From an uncultured Roseateles sp. (lineage in GTDB: Bacteria > Pseudomonadota > Gammaproteobacteria > Burkholderiales > Burkholderiaceae): DNA of 64,000 nucleotides. A model generated the notes under the pieces. The model saw nothing but the letters and a program-made list of their open reading frames with translations. It searched no databases and had not been told where the DNA came from. The position numbers were made by a program, and so were the translations under genes. The DNA lies in assembly GCA_946886855.1 (NCBI GenBank), contig CAMPJJ010000005.1, positions 1 through 64,000 of the forward strand, given 5' to 3'. Of the stretch, positions 51,251 to 60,571 are shown in pieces. Position 1 is the stretch's first letter, and every line of letters begins with the position of its first letter.

Positions 51251-52771
51251 TCAGAAGAACCCGAGCTTCTTCTGCGAGTAGCTCACCAGCAGGTTCTTCG
51301 TCTGCTGGTAGTGGTCCAGCATCATCTTGTGGGTCTCGCGACCGATGCCCGATTCCTTGTAGCCGCCGAAGGTCGCGTGCGCCGGGTAGGCGTGATAGCA
51401 GTTGGTCCACACGCGGCCGGCCTTGATGCCCTTGCCCATGCGGAAGGCCGTGTTGATGTCGCGCGACCACACGCCCGCGCCCAGCCCGTATGGCGTGTCG
51501 TTGGCGATGCGCAAAGCCTCCTCCTCGGTCTTGAAGGTCGTCACCGCCAGCACGGGTCCGAAGATCTCCTCGCGGAAGATCCGCATGTCGTTGGTGCCCT
51601 TGAAGAGCGTCGGCTCGATGTAGTAGCCGCCCGCCAGGTCGCCGCCCAGCTGCGCGCGCCCGCCGCCGATGAGGCACTGCGCGCCCTCCTGCTTGCCGAT
51701 CTCGAGGTACGACAGGATCTTGTCCAGCTGCATCGACGAGGCCTGCGCGCCCATCATCGTCTCCGTGTCCAGCGGGTTGCCCTGCTTGATCGCCTTGACG
51801 CGGTCGATCGCCCGCGCGATGAACTTGTCGTAGATCGACTCATGGATCAGCGCGCGCGACGGGCAGGTGCAGACCTCGCCCTGGTTGAAGGCGAACAGCA
51901 CCAGCCCCTCGATCGCCTTGTCGAACAGGTCGTCGTCCTGCGCGGCGATGTCGGGGAAGAACACGTTCGGGCTCTTGCCGCCGAGCTCCAGCGTGGCCGG
52001 GATCAGGTTGGTCGCCGCGGCCTGCGCGATGACGCGGCCCGTCGCGGTGGAGCCGGTGAACGCGATCTTCCCGATGCGCTTGCTCTGCGCCAGCGGCATG
52101 CCCGCTTCCTTGCCGTAGCCGTTGACGATGTTGAGCACGCCCGGCGGCAGCAGGTCGGCGATGAGCTCCGTCAGCACCAGGATGCTGACCGGCGTCGACT
52201 CGGCCGGCTTGAGCACGACTGCGTTGCCCGCGCCGATCGCCGGCGCCAGCTTCCAGGCCGCCATCAGGATCGGGAAGTTCCACGGGATGATCTGGCCGAC
52301 GACGCCCAGCGGCTCGTGGAAGTGGTATGCGATCGTGTTGGCGTCGATCTCGCTGAGGCCGCCCTCCTGCGCCCGCAGGCAACCGGCGAAATAGCGGAAG
52401 TGGTCCACCGCCAGCGGCAGGTCGGCGTTCAGCGTCTCGCGCATCGGCTTGCCGTTGTCGACGGTCTCGGCGTAGGCGAGCAGCTCCAGGTTCTGCTCGA
52501 TGCGATCAGCGATGCGCAGCAGCACGTTGGCGCGTTCGGCCGCGGGCGTGCCGCCCCACTTCTCGGCGGCGGCATGCGCGGCGTCCAGCGCCAGTTCGAT
52601 GTCCGCGGCGGTCGAGCGCGCAGCCTGCGTGAAGACCTGTCCGGTGATGGGCGTGATCACGTCGAAGTACTGGCCGTCGCGCGGTGCGGTCCATTGGCCG
52701 CCGATGAAGTTGTCGTAGCGCTTCTTGAACTCCAGCGGCGCACCGGCCGCATTGGGCTTGGCGTAGATCAT
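51251..52771 (-). CDS. NAD-dependent aldehyde dehydrogenase (ExaC/AldB-like)
   Basis: A 506-aa aldehyde dehydrogenase of the acetaldehyde-oxidising group that includes P. aeruginosa ExaC and E. coli AldB, with the same length. Motifs are [30 protein letters not shown], the catalytic Glu in [11 protein letters not shown] and the catalytic Cys in [16 protein letters not shown] lies eight bases before the ATG. A sigma-54-type promoter lies 48 bases upstream and the divergent gene encodes an AcoR-like activator, which fits induction by alcohols, acetoin or aldehydes. Confidence 0.94.
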   Translation of the reverse strand: MIYAKPNAAGAPLEFKKRYDNFIGGQWTAPRDGQYFDVITPITGQVFTQAARSTAADIELALDAAHAAAEKWGGTPAAERANVLLRIADRIEQNLELLAYAETVDNGKPMRETLNADLPLAVDHFRYFAGCLRAQEGGLSEIDANTIAYHFHEPLGVVGQIIPWNFPILMAAWKLAPAIGAGNAVVLKPAESTPVSILVLTELIADLLPPGVLNIVNGYGKEAGMPLAQSKRIGKIAFTGSTATGRVIAQAAATNLIPATLELGGKSPNVFFPDIAAQDDDLFDKAIEGLVLFAFNQGEVCTCPSRALIHESIYDKFIARAIDRVKAIKQGNPLDTETMMGAQASSMQLDKILSYLEIGKQEGAQCLIGGGRAQLGGDLAGGYYIEPTLFKGTNDMRIFREEIFGPVLAVTTFKTEEEALRIANDTPYGLGAGVWSRDINTAFRMGKGIKAGRVWTNCYHAYPAHATFGGYKESGIGRETHKMMLDHYQQTKNLLVSYSQKKLGFF

Positions 52772-52818
52772 GATGTTGTCTCCGTGGTTGTTGAGGCGGG
52801 GAACGCCCGTGGACTCAT

Positions 52819-52835
52819 TGCATGGCCCGTGCCAA
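52819..52835 (-). promoter_or_regulatory. Sigma-54-type promoter of aldehyde dehydrogenase gene
   Basis: On the minus strand TTGGCACG-GGCC-ATGCA matches the -24/-12 consensus (TTGGCACG-N4-TTGCA) with a single change, and the GG and GC are 12 bases apart. A 7-bp inverted repeat (GCCCGTG-CCAA-CACGGGC, 52825-52842) overlaps the -24. The start of transcription would be about 37 bases before the ATG. Confidence 0.8.
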
Positions 52836-52946
52836 CACGGGCTTCCAGCGCAAGACCCTCCTTGCCGGGCGGAAAGCCTCTTCCCTTCCCGGTCCGATTT
52901 GGTCAGGATCGATCCAAGGTGGCGCAGGCACGTGATCGGCGGCCCA

Positions 52947-52967
52947 GGTGTTCCGGAATGGAACACC
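52947..52967. promoter_or_regulatory. Inverted repeat, likely activator binding site
   Basis: GGTGTTCC-GGAAT-GGAACACC, perfect 8-bp arms, lies about 110-130 bases upstream of the sigma-54-type promoter, the usual place for an enhancer-binding protein site. Confidence 0.65.
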
Positions 52968-53052
52968 GGAGCCTCGACGGAGCGTCGGGACCGGTTCAAC
53001 CCGCCGGTGGCGACCCGGTGAGCGCGAGCGATGCGCCCGAGGAGACAAAAGC

Positions 53053-55167
53053 ATGGTGAAAACACCGAGCGGTGCCGCACTGGCGCCGCGACTGCTGCGC
53101 GCGGCACGGCGCGAGTTGCTGGACACCGGTCGGCTCAGCGTCGAGACGCTCGACGAAGGGCTGAGCCGCAGCTGGCTGCGCAGCCGCGATTTCGGCTTGA
53201 GCCCCGTCGGCCGACCGCCGGGCGCGCCGCATGCGTCCGGCGCGCAACTGCGACGCGCCTTGGAGCGCCAGCATGAACTGGTCGCTCACGCGCGACCGGT
53301 CATGGAGGATCTCTTCGAGCAGACCGGCGATGACGACGGCCTGGTGATCCTGGCCGATGCGCAGGGGCTGCTGCTGGGGGCGCTCGGCGACGGGCGTTTC
53401 GTCGACCGCGCACAGCGGGTCGCGCTGCGGCCCGGCGCGATCTGGGACGAGCGCTGGCGGGGCACGAACGCGATCGGCACGGCGCTGGCGGAGCAGCGGC
53501 CGGTGGCCGTGCTGGGCGGCGAGCACTTCCTGGAGCGCAACGCCTTCCTCAGCTGCACGGCGGCGCCGATCCGCGACCCGCAAGGGCGGGTGCTGGGCGT
53601 GCTGGACATCTCCGGCGAGCAGCGCGGCTTCCAGCGGCACACGCTGGCGCTGGTGCGTTCGGCGGCGCGGATGGTCGAGCATCGCCTGTTCCAGACACGA
53701 CACGCGGATGGATTGCGTCTGCAGATCCACGTCCAGCCGGAGGGGCTGGGGACGCCGACCGAAGGCCTGCTCGCGCTGAGCGAGGACGGTTGGATCCTCG
53801 GCTGCAACGCGGCGGCGCAGGCCTGGCTCGGGACGGACGCGGCGCGACCCAGTCCGTTGGAGTCGGTTCTGCCGGTACGGTGGGCCGAGTTGATGGACTG
53901 GGCGCGGCAGGGCGGCGAGGGGGCTCGCCTGATGCATCGCGAGGATGCATCGCCGCTCTGGCTGCGCCTGGACGCGCCGCGCGGTTGGCGACGTCCTGCC
54001 TCGGCTGCTCCGAGTACGAGTACGAGCAGGACCTCGGCGATCGTCGATGCGGAGCTGGTCGTGCCGTCGTCGGTGGACGCCAAGGGCCATGAACACGACG
54101 GGCGGCAACCGGGTCCGGAGCGCTCGTCGCACGGGGCGGTCGTCGAGGACGCCCTGCAGGCGCTGGACCTCGGCGACGCCGCGATGCATCAGGCGGTGCT
54201 GCGCGCGCGTCGCGTGCTCGACAAGCCGATCCCGCTGCTGCTGCAGGGCGAGTCGGGCGTCGGCAAGGACCTGTTCGCCCGCGCGGTGCACGACAGCGGA
54301 CCCCGCCGCGATCGGCCCTACGTCGCGGTGAACTGCGCGGCGCTGCCGGAGACGCTGATCGAGGCGGAGCTCTTCGGCTACCGGCCCGGCGCGTTCACCG
54401 GTGCGTCGCGCGAAGGCGCGCAGGGGCGTCTGCGCGAGGCGCATGGCGGTACCTTGTTCCTCGACGAGATCGGCGACATGCCGCTGCCGCTGCAGGCGCG
54501 ACTGCTGCGCGTGCTTCAGGACCGCCAGGTGCAGCCGCTGGGCGGCGGACCGGCGGTGCAGGTGGACTTCCAGCTGATCGGCGCGAGCCACCGCCCGCTG
54601 CGACCGCTGGTCGCGCAGGGGCTGTTCCGCGAGGACCTGTACTACCGCCTGAACGGCCTGACCCTGTGCCTGCCACCGCTGCGGGAACGACAGGACTTGC
54701 CGGTGCTCGTGGCGCGCCTGCTGGCGGCGCTGGAGCCGTCCCGGCGCGTCGTGCTCGACCCCGCGCTGGCGCGCGAGCTGTCGGCCTACCGCTGGCCCGG
54801 CAACGTGCGCCAGCTGGAGCAGGCCTTGCGCATCGCCTGCGCGCTGATGGAGCCCGGCGAATCGGTGATCCGACGCGGCCATCTGCCGGACGATCTCGTG
54901 GAGGAGCTGGACCAGACCGCGCCGATGGTCATTCCGGTGCTCGTGCCGGTCCAGACGCGGGCGACGGCCGCGGCGCCGCTTCGCCCGGGCGCGCCCTCGC
55001 CACGGGCCGCGTCGACGGAGGCTGCGCCGGCGATGTTGCGGGAGCAATCCCGCGCGCATGCGCGACGGGTCCTGGACGAGTGCGACGGCAACCACTCGGC
55101 GGCGGCGCGGCGGCTGGGCATCGGACGCAACACCCTGTACCGGCTGCTCAAGGTGCCCGAGGCATAG
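53053..55167 (+). CDS. Sigma-54-dependent activator, AcoR-like
   Basis: A 704-aa enhancer-binding protein. A GAF-like sensor (about 75-220: [41 protein letters not shown]) is followed by a PAS-like segment, a low-complexity linker rich in Ser/Thr, the AAA+ domain (Walker A GESGVGKD, the sigma-54 contact loop GAFTGA at 446-451, Walker [12 protein letters not shown]) and a Fis-type helix-turn-helix ([21 protein letters not shown]). Gene order and sensor type match AcoR, which responds to acetoin or acetaldehyde. It should drive the divergent aldehyde dehydrogenase gene. GGAG lies eight bases before the ATG. Confidence 0.93.
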   Translation: MVKTPSGAALAPRLLRAARRELLDTGRLSVETLDEGLSRSWLRSRDFGLSPVGRPPGAPHASGAQLRRALERQHELVAHARPVMEDLFEQTGDDDGLVILADAQGLLLGALGDGRFVDRAQRVALRPGAIWDERWRGTNAIGTALAEQRPVAVLGGEHFLERNAFLSCTAAPIRDPQGRVLGVLDISGEQRGFQRHTLALVRSAARMVEHRLFQTRHADGLRLQIHVQPEGLGTPTEGLLALSEDGWILGCNAAAQAWLGTDAARPSPLESVLPVRWAELMDWARQGGEGARLMHREDASPLWLRLDAPRGWRRPASAAPSTSTSRTSAIVDAELVVPSSVDAKGHEHDGRQPGPERSSHGAVVEDALQALDLGDAAMHQAVLRARRVLDKPIPLLLQGESGVGKDLFARAVHDSGPRRDRPYVAVNCAALPETLIEAELFGYRPGAFTGASREGAQGRLREAHGGTLFLDEIGDMPLPLQARLLRVLQDRQVQPLGGGPAVQVDFQLIGASHRPLRPLVAQGLFREDLYYRLNGLTLCLPPLRERQDLPVLVARLLAALEPSRRVVLDPALARELSAYRWPGNVRQLEQALRIACALMEPGESVIRRGHLPDDLVEELDQTAPMVIPVLVPVQTRATAAAPLRPGAPSPRAASTEAAPAMLREQSRAHARRVLDECDGNHSAAARRLGIGRNTLYRLLKVPEA

Positions 55168-55329
55168 AGCGGGGTAGGGCATCGCCTCACGCACGCATCA
55201 GCGATCCGCCGAAGCCGCGATGGGGTGAACCCGCCTTTCGAGCCCGCCGGACGCTGCGTATTCTTTGGTTCATGCGGCCCAGGGTTCTGGTGGTGGAGCC
55301 GCAGAGGCGCAAGCCGGACGTCAATGGGT

Positions 55330-55367
55330 AAGGCGGACATTCGAAAGGATGTCCGCCTTCGTCTTTT
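55330..55367. terminator. Rho-independent terminator
   Basis: An 11-bp perfect stem AAGGCGGACAT/ATGTCCGCCTT (330-340 with 349-359) with an 8-base loop is followed by CGTCTTTT on the plus strand. It lies about 165 bases after the AcoR-like gene. Confidence 0.75.
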
Positions 55368-55425
55368 GGGGGCAGCCGGTCCCCTCCCTTGTCAGGCGCC
55401 TCGACCGGTCGATCGGCGTAGCGCA

Positions 55426-55686
55426 GGGCTTGGAGAAGCGGAAGCTGACGCCCGTCGCATGGTTGGTCGCGTTGAAGACGAAGCGCGGCTCGTCCGGCAG
55501 CGATTGCAGCGATTGCAGTGATTGCAGCGATTGCAGCGAGGCATCGAGGCCCAGTCGCTTGCAGTACTCGTCGGCGACCGCTTCTCCGGCGGAGCGGAAG
55601 GGGTTGAACGCGCTGGGACAACGACGCGCGCACGCGGTGAAGCGCGCGCAGGCGCCCCAGGAAGGCAGGAACGAAATCGGTTTCAC
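55426..55686 (-). pseudogene. Remnant of a patatin-like phospholipase gene
   Basis: The minus-strand frame contains LPDEPRFVFNATNHATGVSFRFSKP preceded by RSAGEAVADEYCKRLGLDASLQSL. This matches the middle of patatin-like phospholipases, which read LPDxPRFVxNATNxQTGxxWRFxKPY, but the active-site GxSxG part upstream and the Asp-Gly part downstream are missing and the frame loses similarity right after FSKP. A 9-bp repeat has expanded LQS inside the fragment. Both point to decay of a once intact gene. The assignment is from remembered family motifs. Confidence 0.55.
55497..55541. repeat. 9-bp tandem repeat (CAGCGATTG)n
   Basis: Four and a half copies of CAGCGATTG with one base change, within the patatin remnant; in its frame they encode repeated Ser-Leu-Gln. 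Confidence 0.85.
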
Positions 55687-55840
55687 GCTCCGTGAGGCTA
55701 TCCGTGCGGTTGTGACGGATAACGCCGTGCGTTAACGGCGACGGGGGCTCAGGCGGCGCTCGAACTGGTCGATAAACCCGGATGGCCCGTCCGGGCTCCC
55801 CCGTCCGCCGTGCGCGGCCGCCAGCCTTCCACACGCCCCC

Positions 55841-57358
55841 ATGAAACTCCGAACCCGCATCCTCTTCCTCTGCCTTGCCGCGCTGATCGGCATGATCGTC
55901 CTGGCCGCGGTGTCGCTGACCACGCTGCGCCAGACCATGATGAAGGAGCGCACCGCGCAGCTGTCGACCCTGGTCGTGCTGGCGCAGTCGGCGCTGGAGA
56001 AGCTCCACGAGCAGGAGGCCGCGGGCAAGATCACCCGCGAGGAAGCGCAGAAACAGGGCAAGCTGATCATCGGCAGCTTCCGCAAGGACGAGCTCTACTT
56101 CTTCGTCCGCGGCTACAGCGACGACGTCAACCTCGTGCATCCGAACCCGAAGCGTGTGGGCATCGTCGACGCGAAGGGCGGCAAGGAAGCCGGCGTGCGC
56201 TACCGCACCGCGCTCGAGGGCAAGAAGGTCGGCACCGTGATCGCGCTGGGAACGCGGCCCAACACGAAGGACGAGGTCGAGAAGCTCTATGCGGTGGTCC
56301 GCTTCGAGCCCTGGGACTGGATCATCGGCTTCGGCGACTACATCGATGACATCGACAAGGCCTTCTGGCGCAGCGCCACGGTGCTGCTGTCCATCGGCCT
56401 GGCGCTGATGGCGGTGGTGGGCGTGCTGGGCTGGCGCCTGGCCGGCAGCATCTACCGGCAACTGGGCGGCGAGCCGGCGTATGCGGCGGACATCGTCCAC
56501 CGCATCGGCGCGGGCGACCTGAACGTGGCGGTCGACCTGCGCGACGCGCATGCGGACAGCCTGCTGTCCGCGATGGACCGCATGCAGCGCAGCCTGTCGA
56601 CGACGGTCGGCCAGATCCGCGGCTCCACCGACACGATCGCGACCGCCGCCGGCGAGATCGCGGCCGGCAACCGCGACCTGTCGTCGCGCACGGAATCGCA
56701 GGCGAGTGCGCTGGAGGAGACGGCCGCGTCGATGGAGGAGCTGACCGCCACGGTCAAGCAGAGCGCCGACAACGCGCGTCAGGCCAACCAGCTGGCGATG
56801 TCGGCGTCCGAGATCGCGGTGCAGGGCGGCAAGGTGGTGGACGAGGTGGTGGCGACGATGGCGTCGATCAGCAGCTCGTCCAACAAGATCGTCGACATCA
56901 TCGGCACGATCGACGGGATCGCGTTCCAGACCAACATCCTGGCGTTGAATGCGGCCGTCGAAGCCGCGCGCGCGGGCGAGCAGGGCCGCGGCTTCGCGGT
57001 GGTGGCGTCGGAGGTGCGCACGCTGGCGCAGCGCAGCGCGACGGCGGCCAAGGAGATCAAGGCGCTGATCGGCGACTCGGTGCAGAAGGTCGAAGCCGGC
57101 GGCGCGCTGGTCAGCCAGGCGGGCGCGACGATGTCGCAGATCGTCGGCAGCGTGAAGCGGGTCACCGACATCGTCGGCGAGATCTCGAGTGCCAGCCAGG
57201 AACAGACCGCGGGCATCGAGCAGATCAACCAGGCCATCGCGCAGATGGACCAGGCGACGCAGCAGAACGCTGCGCTGGTGGAGCAGGCCTCCGCCGCGGC
57301 GGAGTCGCTGGAGCAGCAGTCGCAGGTGCTGGTCACGGCGGTCGGCGTCTTTTCTTGA
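55841..57358 (+). CDS. Methyl-accepting chemotaxis protein with single Cache domain
   Basis: A 505-aa transmembrane chemoreceptor. Helix 1 spans about residues 7-29; the periplasmic sensor (about 30-180) has single-Cache features ([40 protein letters not shown]), common for small organic acids. Helix 2 is near 185-207, followed by HAMP and a signalling hairpin with tip [31 protein letters not shown]. No methylase-docking pentapeptide is present. The signalling domain is nearly identical in its tip to the Aer-like protein 5 kb upstream, as expected for receptors sharing one CheA/CheW system. Confidence 0.93.
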   Translation: MKLRTRILFLCLAALIGMIVLAAVSLTTLRQTMMKERTAQLSTLVVLAQSALEKLHEQEAAGKITREEAQKQGKLIIGSFRKDELYFFVRGYSDDVNLVHPNPKRVGIVDAKGGKEAGVRYRTALEGKKVGTVIALGTRPNTKDEVEKLYAVVRFEPWDWIIGFGDYIDDIDKAFWRSATVLLSIGLALMAVVGVLGWRLAGSIYRQLGGEPAYAADIVHRIGAGDLNVAVDLRDAHADSLLSAMDRMQRSLSTTVGQIRGSTDTIATAAGEIAAGNRDLSSRTESQASALEETAASMEELTATVKQSADNARQANQLAMSASEIAVQGGKVVDEVVATMASISSSSNKIVDIIGTIDGIAFQTNILALNAAVEAARAGEQGRGFAVVASEVRTLAQRSATAAKEIKALIGDSVQKVEAGGALVSQAGATMSQIVGSVKRVTDIVGEISSASQEQTAGIEQINQAIAQMDQATQQNAALVEQASAAAESLEQQSQVLVTAVGVFS

Positions 57359-57376
57359 CGGCGGACTGCCGAGGCC

Positions 57377-57558
57377 GCTGGCCCTCACCCCCACCCTCTC
57401 CCGCAAGCGGGAGAGGGAGCAAGAGGAGCCAGTGCTGCGAGTCGAACCGGCCGGACTCCCTCACCCGCTTGCGGGAGGGCAAGAGGAGCCAGTGCTGCGA
57501 GTCGAACTGGCCGGACTCCCTCGCCCGCTTGCGGGAGAGTGCAGGGGTGAGGGCCAGC
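57377..57558. repeat. 182-bp element with 15-bp terminal inverted repeats
   Basis: Both ends carry a perfect 15-bp inverted repeat (GCTGGCCCTCACCCC / GGGGTGAGGGCCAGC). Inside are three copies of a CTCCCGC-type palindrome (CCGCAAGCGG or CCGCTTGCGG) and two tandem 60-bp units (57421-57480, 57481-57540) that differ at only a few bases. There is no ORF of note. It resembles REP/BIME-type or MITE-like intergenic elements seen in proteobacteria and lies between a chemoreceptor gene and a convergent reductase gene. Confidence 0.85.
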
Positions 57559-57584
57559 AGTGTCACGCAAGAACCAACGGAGGA

Positions 57585-58694
57585 CTACGCGGCGGCTTGT
57601 TCGCTGAACTGCGTGTAGCCTTCCGCGCCGCCGCCGAAGTAAGCCGATTGCGGCGCTTCGAACAGCGGCAGGTTGCCCTTCAGTCGATCGACCAGGTCCG
57701 GATTCCCGATGAAGGGCTTGCCGAAGGCGACCATGTCCGCATGGCCCGACGACGTGGCCTCCAACGCGCGCTGCCGATCGTACCCGTTGTTGGCGATGTA
57801 CGCGCCGCCGAAGGCGTACCGCAGCGCTTCGACGTCGAAGGCAACGGCCCCGTTGCCGGCGTGCAGCTGGCCTTCCACCACATGCAGATACGCCAGGCCG
57901 CGCTCACCGAGCTGGCGGGCCAGGTAGCCGTGCGTTTCGGCCGGCGTGCTGTCGACCGGCGTGTCGCCGATCGCGGTCGACAGCGGCGACAGGCGCAGGC
58001 CGACGCGGTCCGCGCCCCAGACCCCCGTCACGGCGTCGACCACCTCCAGCACGAAGCGGGCGCGGTTCTCGATCGAACCGCCGTACTGATCGGTCCGACG
58101 GTTGGTGCTGTCGCGCAGGAACTGCTCCAGCAGATAGCCGTTGGCGGCGTGGATCTCGACGCCGTCGAAGCCTGCGAGCTTCGCATTGACCGCGGCGCGG
58201 CGGTAGTCCTCGATCAGACCGGGAAGCTCGGACAAGGCCAGGGCGCGGGGGGCCGACGGCGGCTCGAAGCCGGCCTCGGTGAACACGACCGTCCCTGCCT
58301 GGAGCGCGGAAGGCGCGACGGGGGCGGCCCCGTCCTTCTGCAGGCTGACATGCGACATGCGTCCCACGTGCCACAGCTGCAGCACGATCTTGCCGCCTTC
58401 GGCATGGACGGCGTCGGTGATGCGCTTCCATGCCTCGACCTGCTCGGGCGTGTAGATGCCCGGCGTCCAGGCGTAGCCGCGGCTCTGGCGGGAAATGTTG
58501 GTCGCCTCGGCCACGATCAGTCCGGCGGAGGCGCGCTGGCGGTAGTACTCGACGGCCAGGGGCGACGGCACGCCGTCCGCGCTGGCGCGGGAGCGGGTCA
58601 GCGGCGCCATCGCGACGCGGTTGCGGACCTCGATCGCGCCGATGCGGCCGGGGTTGAAGAGGGGCTGGTCGAGGGGGGCGGTATGAGCGGACAT
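57585..58694 (-). CDS. Old yellow enzyme family alkene reductase (NemA-like)
   Basis: A 369-aa FMN-dependent ene-reductase that uses NAD(P)H to reduce activated alkenes, nitro-esters or quinones. Motifs: FNPGRIGAIEVRNRVAMAPLTRSRA, VLQLWHVGRMSH, the His/Asn substrate pair in EIHAANGYLLEQFL, NRRTDQYGGSIENRARF and DMVAFGKPFIGNPDL. GGAAGGAA lies five bases before the ATG at 58694. It is transcribed away from a LysR gene, which probably induces it in response to electrophiles. Confidence 0.94.
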   Translation of the reverse strand: MSAHTAPLDQPLFNPGRIGAIEVRNRVAMAPLTRSRASADGVPSPLAVEYYRQRASAGLIVAEATNISRQSRGYAWTPGIYTPEQVEAWKRITDAVHAEGGKIVLQLWHVGRMSHVSLQKDGAAPVAPSALQAGTVVFTEAGFEPPSAPRALALSELPGLIEDYRRAAVNAKLAGFDGVEIHAANGYLLEQFLRDSTNRRTDQYGGSIENRARFVLEVVDAVTGVWGADRVGLRLSPLSTAIGDTPVDSTPAETHGYLARQLGERGLAYLHVVEGQLHAGNGAVAFDVEALRYAFGGAYIANNGYDRQRALEATSSGHADMVAFGKPFIGNPDLVDRLKGNLPLFEAPQSAYFGGGAEGYTQFSEQAAA

Positions 58695-58719
58695 GGCGGT
58701 TCCTTCCAGAAAGTCCAAG

Positions 58720-58746
58720 GCGGTGAGGCGGTGAGGCGGTGAAGCG
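58720..58746. repeat. 8-bp tandem repeat upstream of alkene reductase
   Basis: Three copies of GCGGTGAG (the last GCGGTGAA) lie about 25 bases upstream of the reductase ATG, in its 5' untranslated or promoter region. Confidence 0.75.
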
Positions 58747-58838
58747 GGGGAGGGGCGAGCCGTCGGGTCCCGGGGAAGGCATGTCGGCGGCTCGATGACA
58801 GGACGAAGTCTGGACATCAGCGCCACATTCATCCAATT

Positions 58839-58858
58839 TATCCGTTGAACAAAAGATA
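58839..58858. promoter_or_regulatory. Candidate LysR binding site
   Basis: TATC-N12-GATA, a short interrupted dyad of the LysR T-N11-A type, lies between the divergent reductase and LysR genes, 22 bases before the LysR ATG. A site here could control both. Confidence 0.4.
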
Positions 58859-58879
58859 TTCGTCGGGCAATATGGCTGG

Positions 58880-59812
58880 ATGCGATACGACCTGAACCTG
58901 CTGCCGGTGTTCCTGGCGGTGATGGAGGAGCGCAGCGTGACGCGCGCGGCGCAGCGGCTGGGCATCACGCAGCCGGCGCTGTCCAACGCGTTGACGCGGC
59001 TGCGGGCGATGTTGATGGATCCGCTCTTCATCCGCGAGCGCTACGGCATGCAGCCGACGCAGAAGGCGGAGGAGCTCGCGCCGGTCATCGCCGCCGCGTT
59101 GGCCAGTCTGGACACGGCGATCCTGGGTCAGCGGGATTTCGATCCGGCGAAGTCGACGCAGCTGGTGACGCTCGCCCCGAACAGCTACGTCGAGCTGGTG
59201 CTGGTGCCGGCGATCGTGGCGCGGCTGCGGCAGCAGGCGCCGAACATGGCGGTGCGGCTGACGCCGTTCGGCACGGACCTGGCGGAGACGGGGGTGGTTT
59301 CGGGCTCGACGGCGATGGTGCTGGGGCGAGTGGTCGAGCCGCCGGACAACCTCGTGGTGCAGCACGTGATGGACGACGGCTTGGCCTGCATCGTGCGGCG
59401 CGGCCATCCGACGGTGGACCGGAAGATGACGCGCAAGCAGTACGAGCAGCTCAAGCACGTGAACGTGCTGCCGCCCGGCCGGCTGCGCGTGGGCTTGTTC
59501 CAGGCGCTGGAGAAGCAGGGGCTGAAGCGCGAGGTGGCGGTGTCGGTGACGCACTTCCTGGCGGTGCCGGAAGTGGTCGCGGTGACCGACTACTGCGCGA
59601 CGCTGCCGGCGCAGATCTGCCGCAGGCTGGCGTCGGACAAGCGCTTGAAGGTGCTGCCGTTGCCGGTGGATCTGGGCACCTTCCCGGTGGAGATCGCGTG
59701 GCACGTCAGGTATCGCGACGATCCGGCGCATCGGTGGCTCAGGGCGCTGGTGGCGGAAGTCGCCGCGGAGGTCGCGGCGCAGGGCGAGAGTCCTTCCCCG
59801 AAGACAGCGTGA
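58880..59812 (+). CDS. LysR family transcriptional regulator
   Basis: A 310-aa LysR-type regulator. The N-terminal winged helix is complete (MRYDLNLLPVFLAVMEERSVTRAAQRLGITQPALSNALTRLR) and the effector domain begins near residue 92 (TQLVTLAPNSYVELVLVPAIVARL). The DLNLL...F start resembles the NodD/LinR/PcpR subgroup, many of which respond to aromatic compounds. Divergent orientation to the alkene reductase suggests direct control of that gene and of itself. The ribosome site is weak. Confidence 0.92.
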   Translation: MRYDLNLLPVFLAVMEERSVTRAAQRLGITQPALSNALTRLRAMLMDPLFIRERYGMQPTQKAEELAPVIAAALASLDTAILGQRDFDPAKSTQLVTLAPNSYVELVLVPAIVARLRQQAPNMAVRLTPFGTDLAETGVVSGSTAMVLGRVVEPPDNLVVQHVMDDGLACIVRRGHPTVDRKMTRKQYEQLKHVNVLPPGRLRVGLFQALEKQGLKREVAVSVTHFLAVPEVVAVTDYCATLPAQICRRLASDKRLKVLPLPVDLGTFPVEIAWHVRYRDDPAHRWLRALVAEVAAEVAAQGESPSPKTA

Positions 59813-59832
59813 GGCGCGGCTAGGATGCCGGC

Positions 59833-60492
59833 ATGCCTGCACTCGATCCGACTCCGACCGCCTTCATGCTCGACCTCGACGGCACGCTCGTCGACACCCT
59901 GGGCGACTTCGTCGCGGTGTTGAACCGCGTGATGACCGACATGGCATTGCCGGCGGTCGGCCGCGACTTCGTCGAGCACACGATCGGGCAGGGCAGCGAA
60001 CATCTGATCCGCAGCGTGCTGGCCGAGGTCGGCGCGCCGCAGTCGCACTACGAGCAGGCCTGGGCGCTCTACCAGCGCCACTACGCGGTGCTCAACGGCG
60101 AACACGCCGACGTGTTCCCCGGCGTGATCGACGGCCTGGACGCGCTGAAGGCGCTCGGCCTGCCGATGGCCTGCCTGACCAACAAGCCGGCCGCGTTCGC
60201 GCGTGAGCTGCTCAAGCGCAAGGGACTGGACCACTACTTCGACCGCGTCTTCGGCGGTGACGACTTCGAGCGCAAGAAGCCCGATCCGATGCCGCTGCTG
60301 AAGACCTGCGAGGCGCTCGGTTCAGCGCCCGCGACGACCTGGATGATCGGCGACTCCAGCAACGACGCCCGCGCCGCGCATGCCGCCGGCTGCCCGATCG
60401 CGCTGGTCAGCTACGGCTACAACCACGGCCAGCCGATCCGCGAGGTGCCCGCGGAGCGCTACATCGACCGGCTCGACGAACTGCTCGGCTGA
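59833..60492 (+). CDS. gph: Phosphoglycolate phosphatase, HAD family
   Basis: A 219-aa HAD-type phosphatase that removes phosphate from 2-phosphoglycolate formed during DNA repair or by Rubisco oxygenation. The nucleophile Asp is in MLDLDGTLVDT, with a helical cap, CLTNKP, the lysine of FERKKPDP and the metal site MIGDSSNDARAA. TAGGA is just before the ATG. In related bacteria gph lies directly before trpE; here a gene on the opposite strand has been placed between them. Confidence 0.92.
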   Translation: MPALDPTPTAFMLDLDGTLVDTLGDFVAVLNRVMTDMALPAVGRDFVEHTIGQGSEHLIRSVLAEVGAPQSHYEQAWALYQRHYAVLNGEHADVFPGVIDGLDALKALGLPMACLTNKPAAFARELLKRKGLDHYFDRVFGGDDFERKKPDPMPLLKTCEALGSAPATTWMIGDSSNDARAAHAAGCPIALVSYGYNHGQPIREVPAERYIDRLDELLG

Positions 60493-60571
60493 AAGCAAGG
60501 AGGCGCCGTCCGCCGCATCAGGTGGAACGGCGCATCGGCGGGTGCCGGCCCCGGGCGCGGAGGAGGGCGCC

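Noticed and set aside
55265..55735. Plus-strand ORF of 156 codons in the gap before the Cache chemoreceptor
   Set aside because: It reads through a terminator stem and a tandem repeat, and the opposite frame holds the patatin-like motif.
49535..57358. Horizontal duplication of one chemoreceptor into two
   Set aside because: Only the universally conserved signalling tip is near identical; sensor parts differ (PAS versus Cache).
57377..57558. Possible CRISPR array because of 60-bp direct repeats
   Set aside because: Only two adjacent units without distinct spacers, bounded by terminal inverted repeats, and no cas genes in the window.
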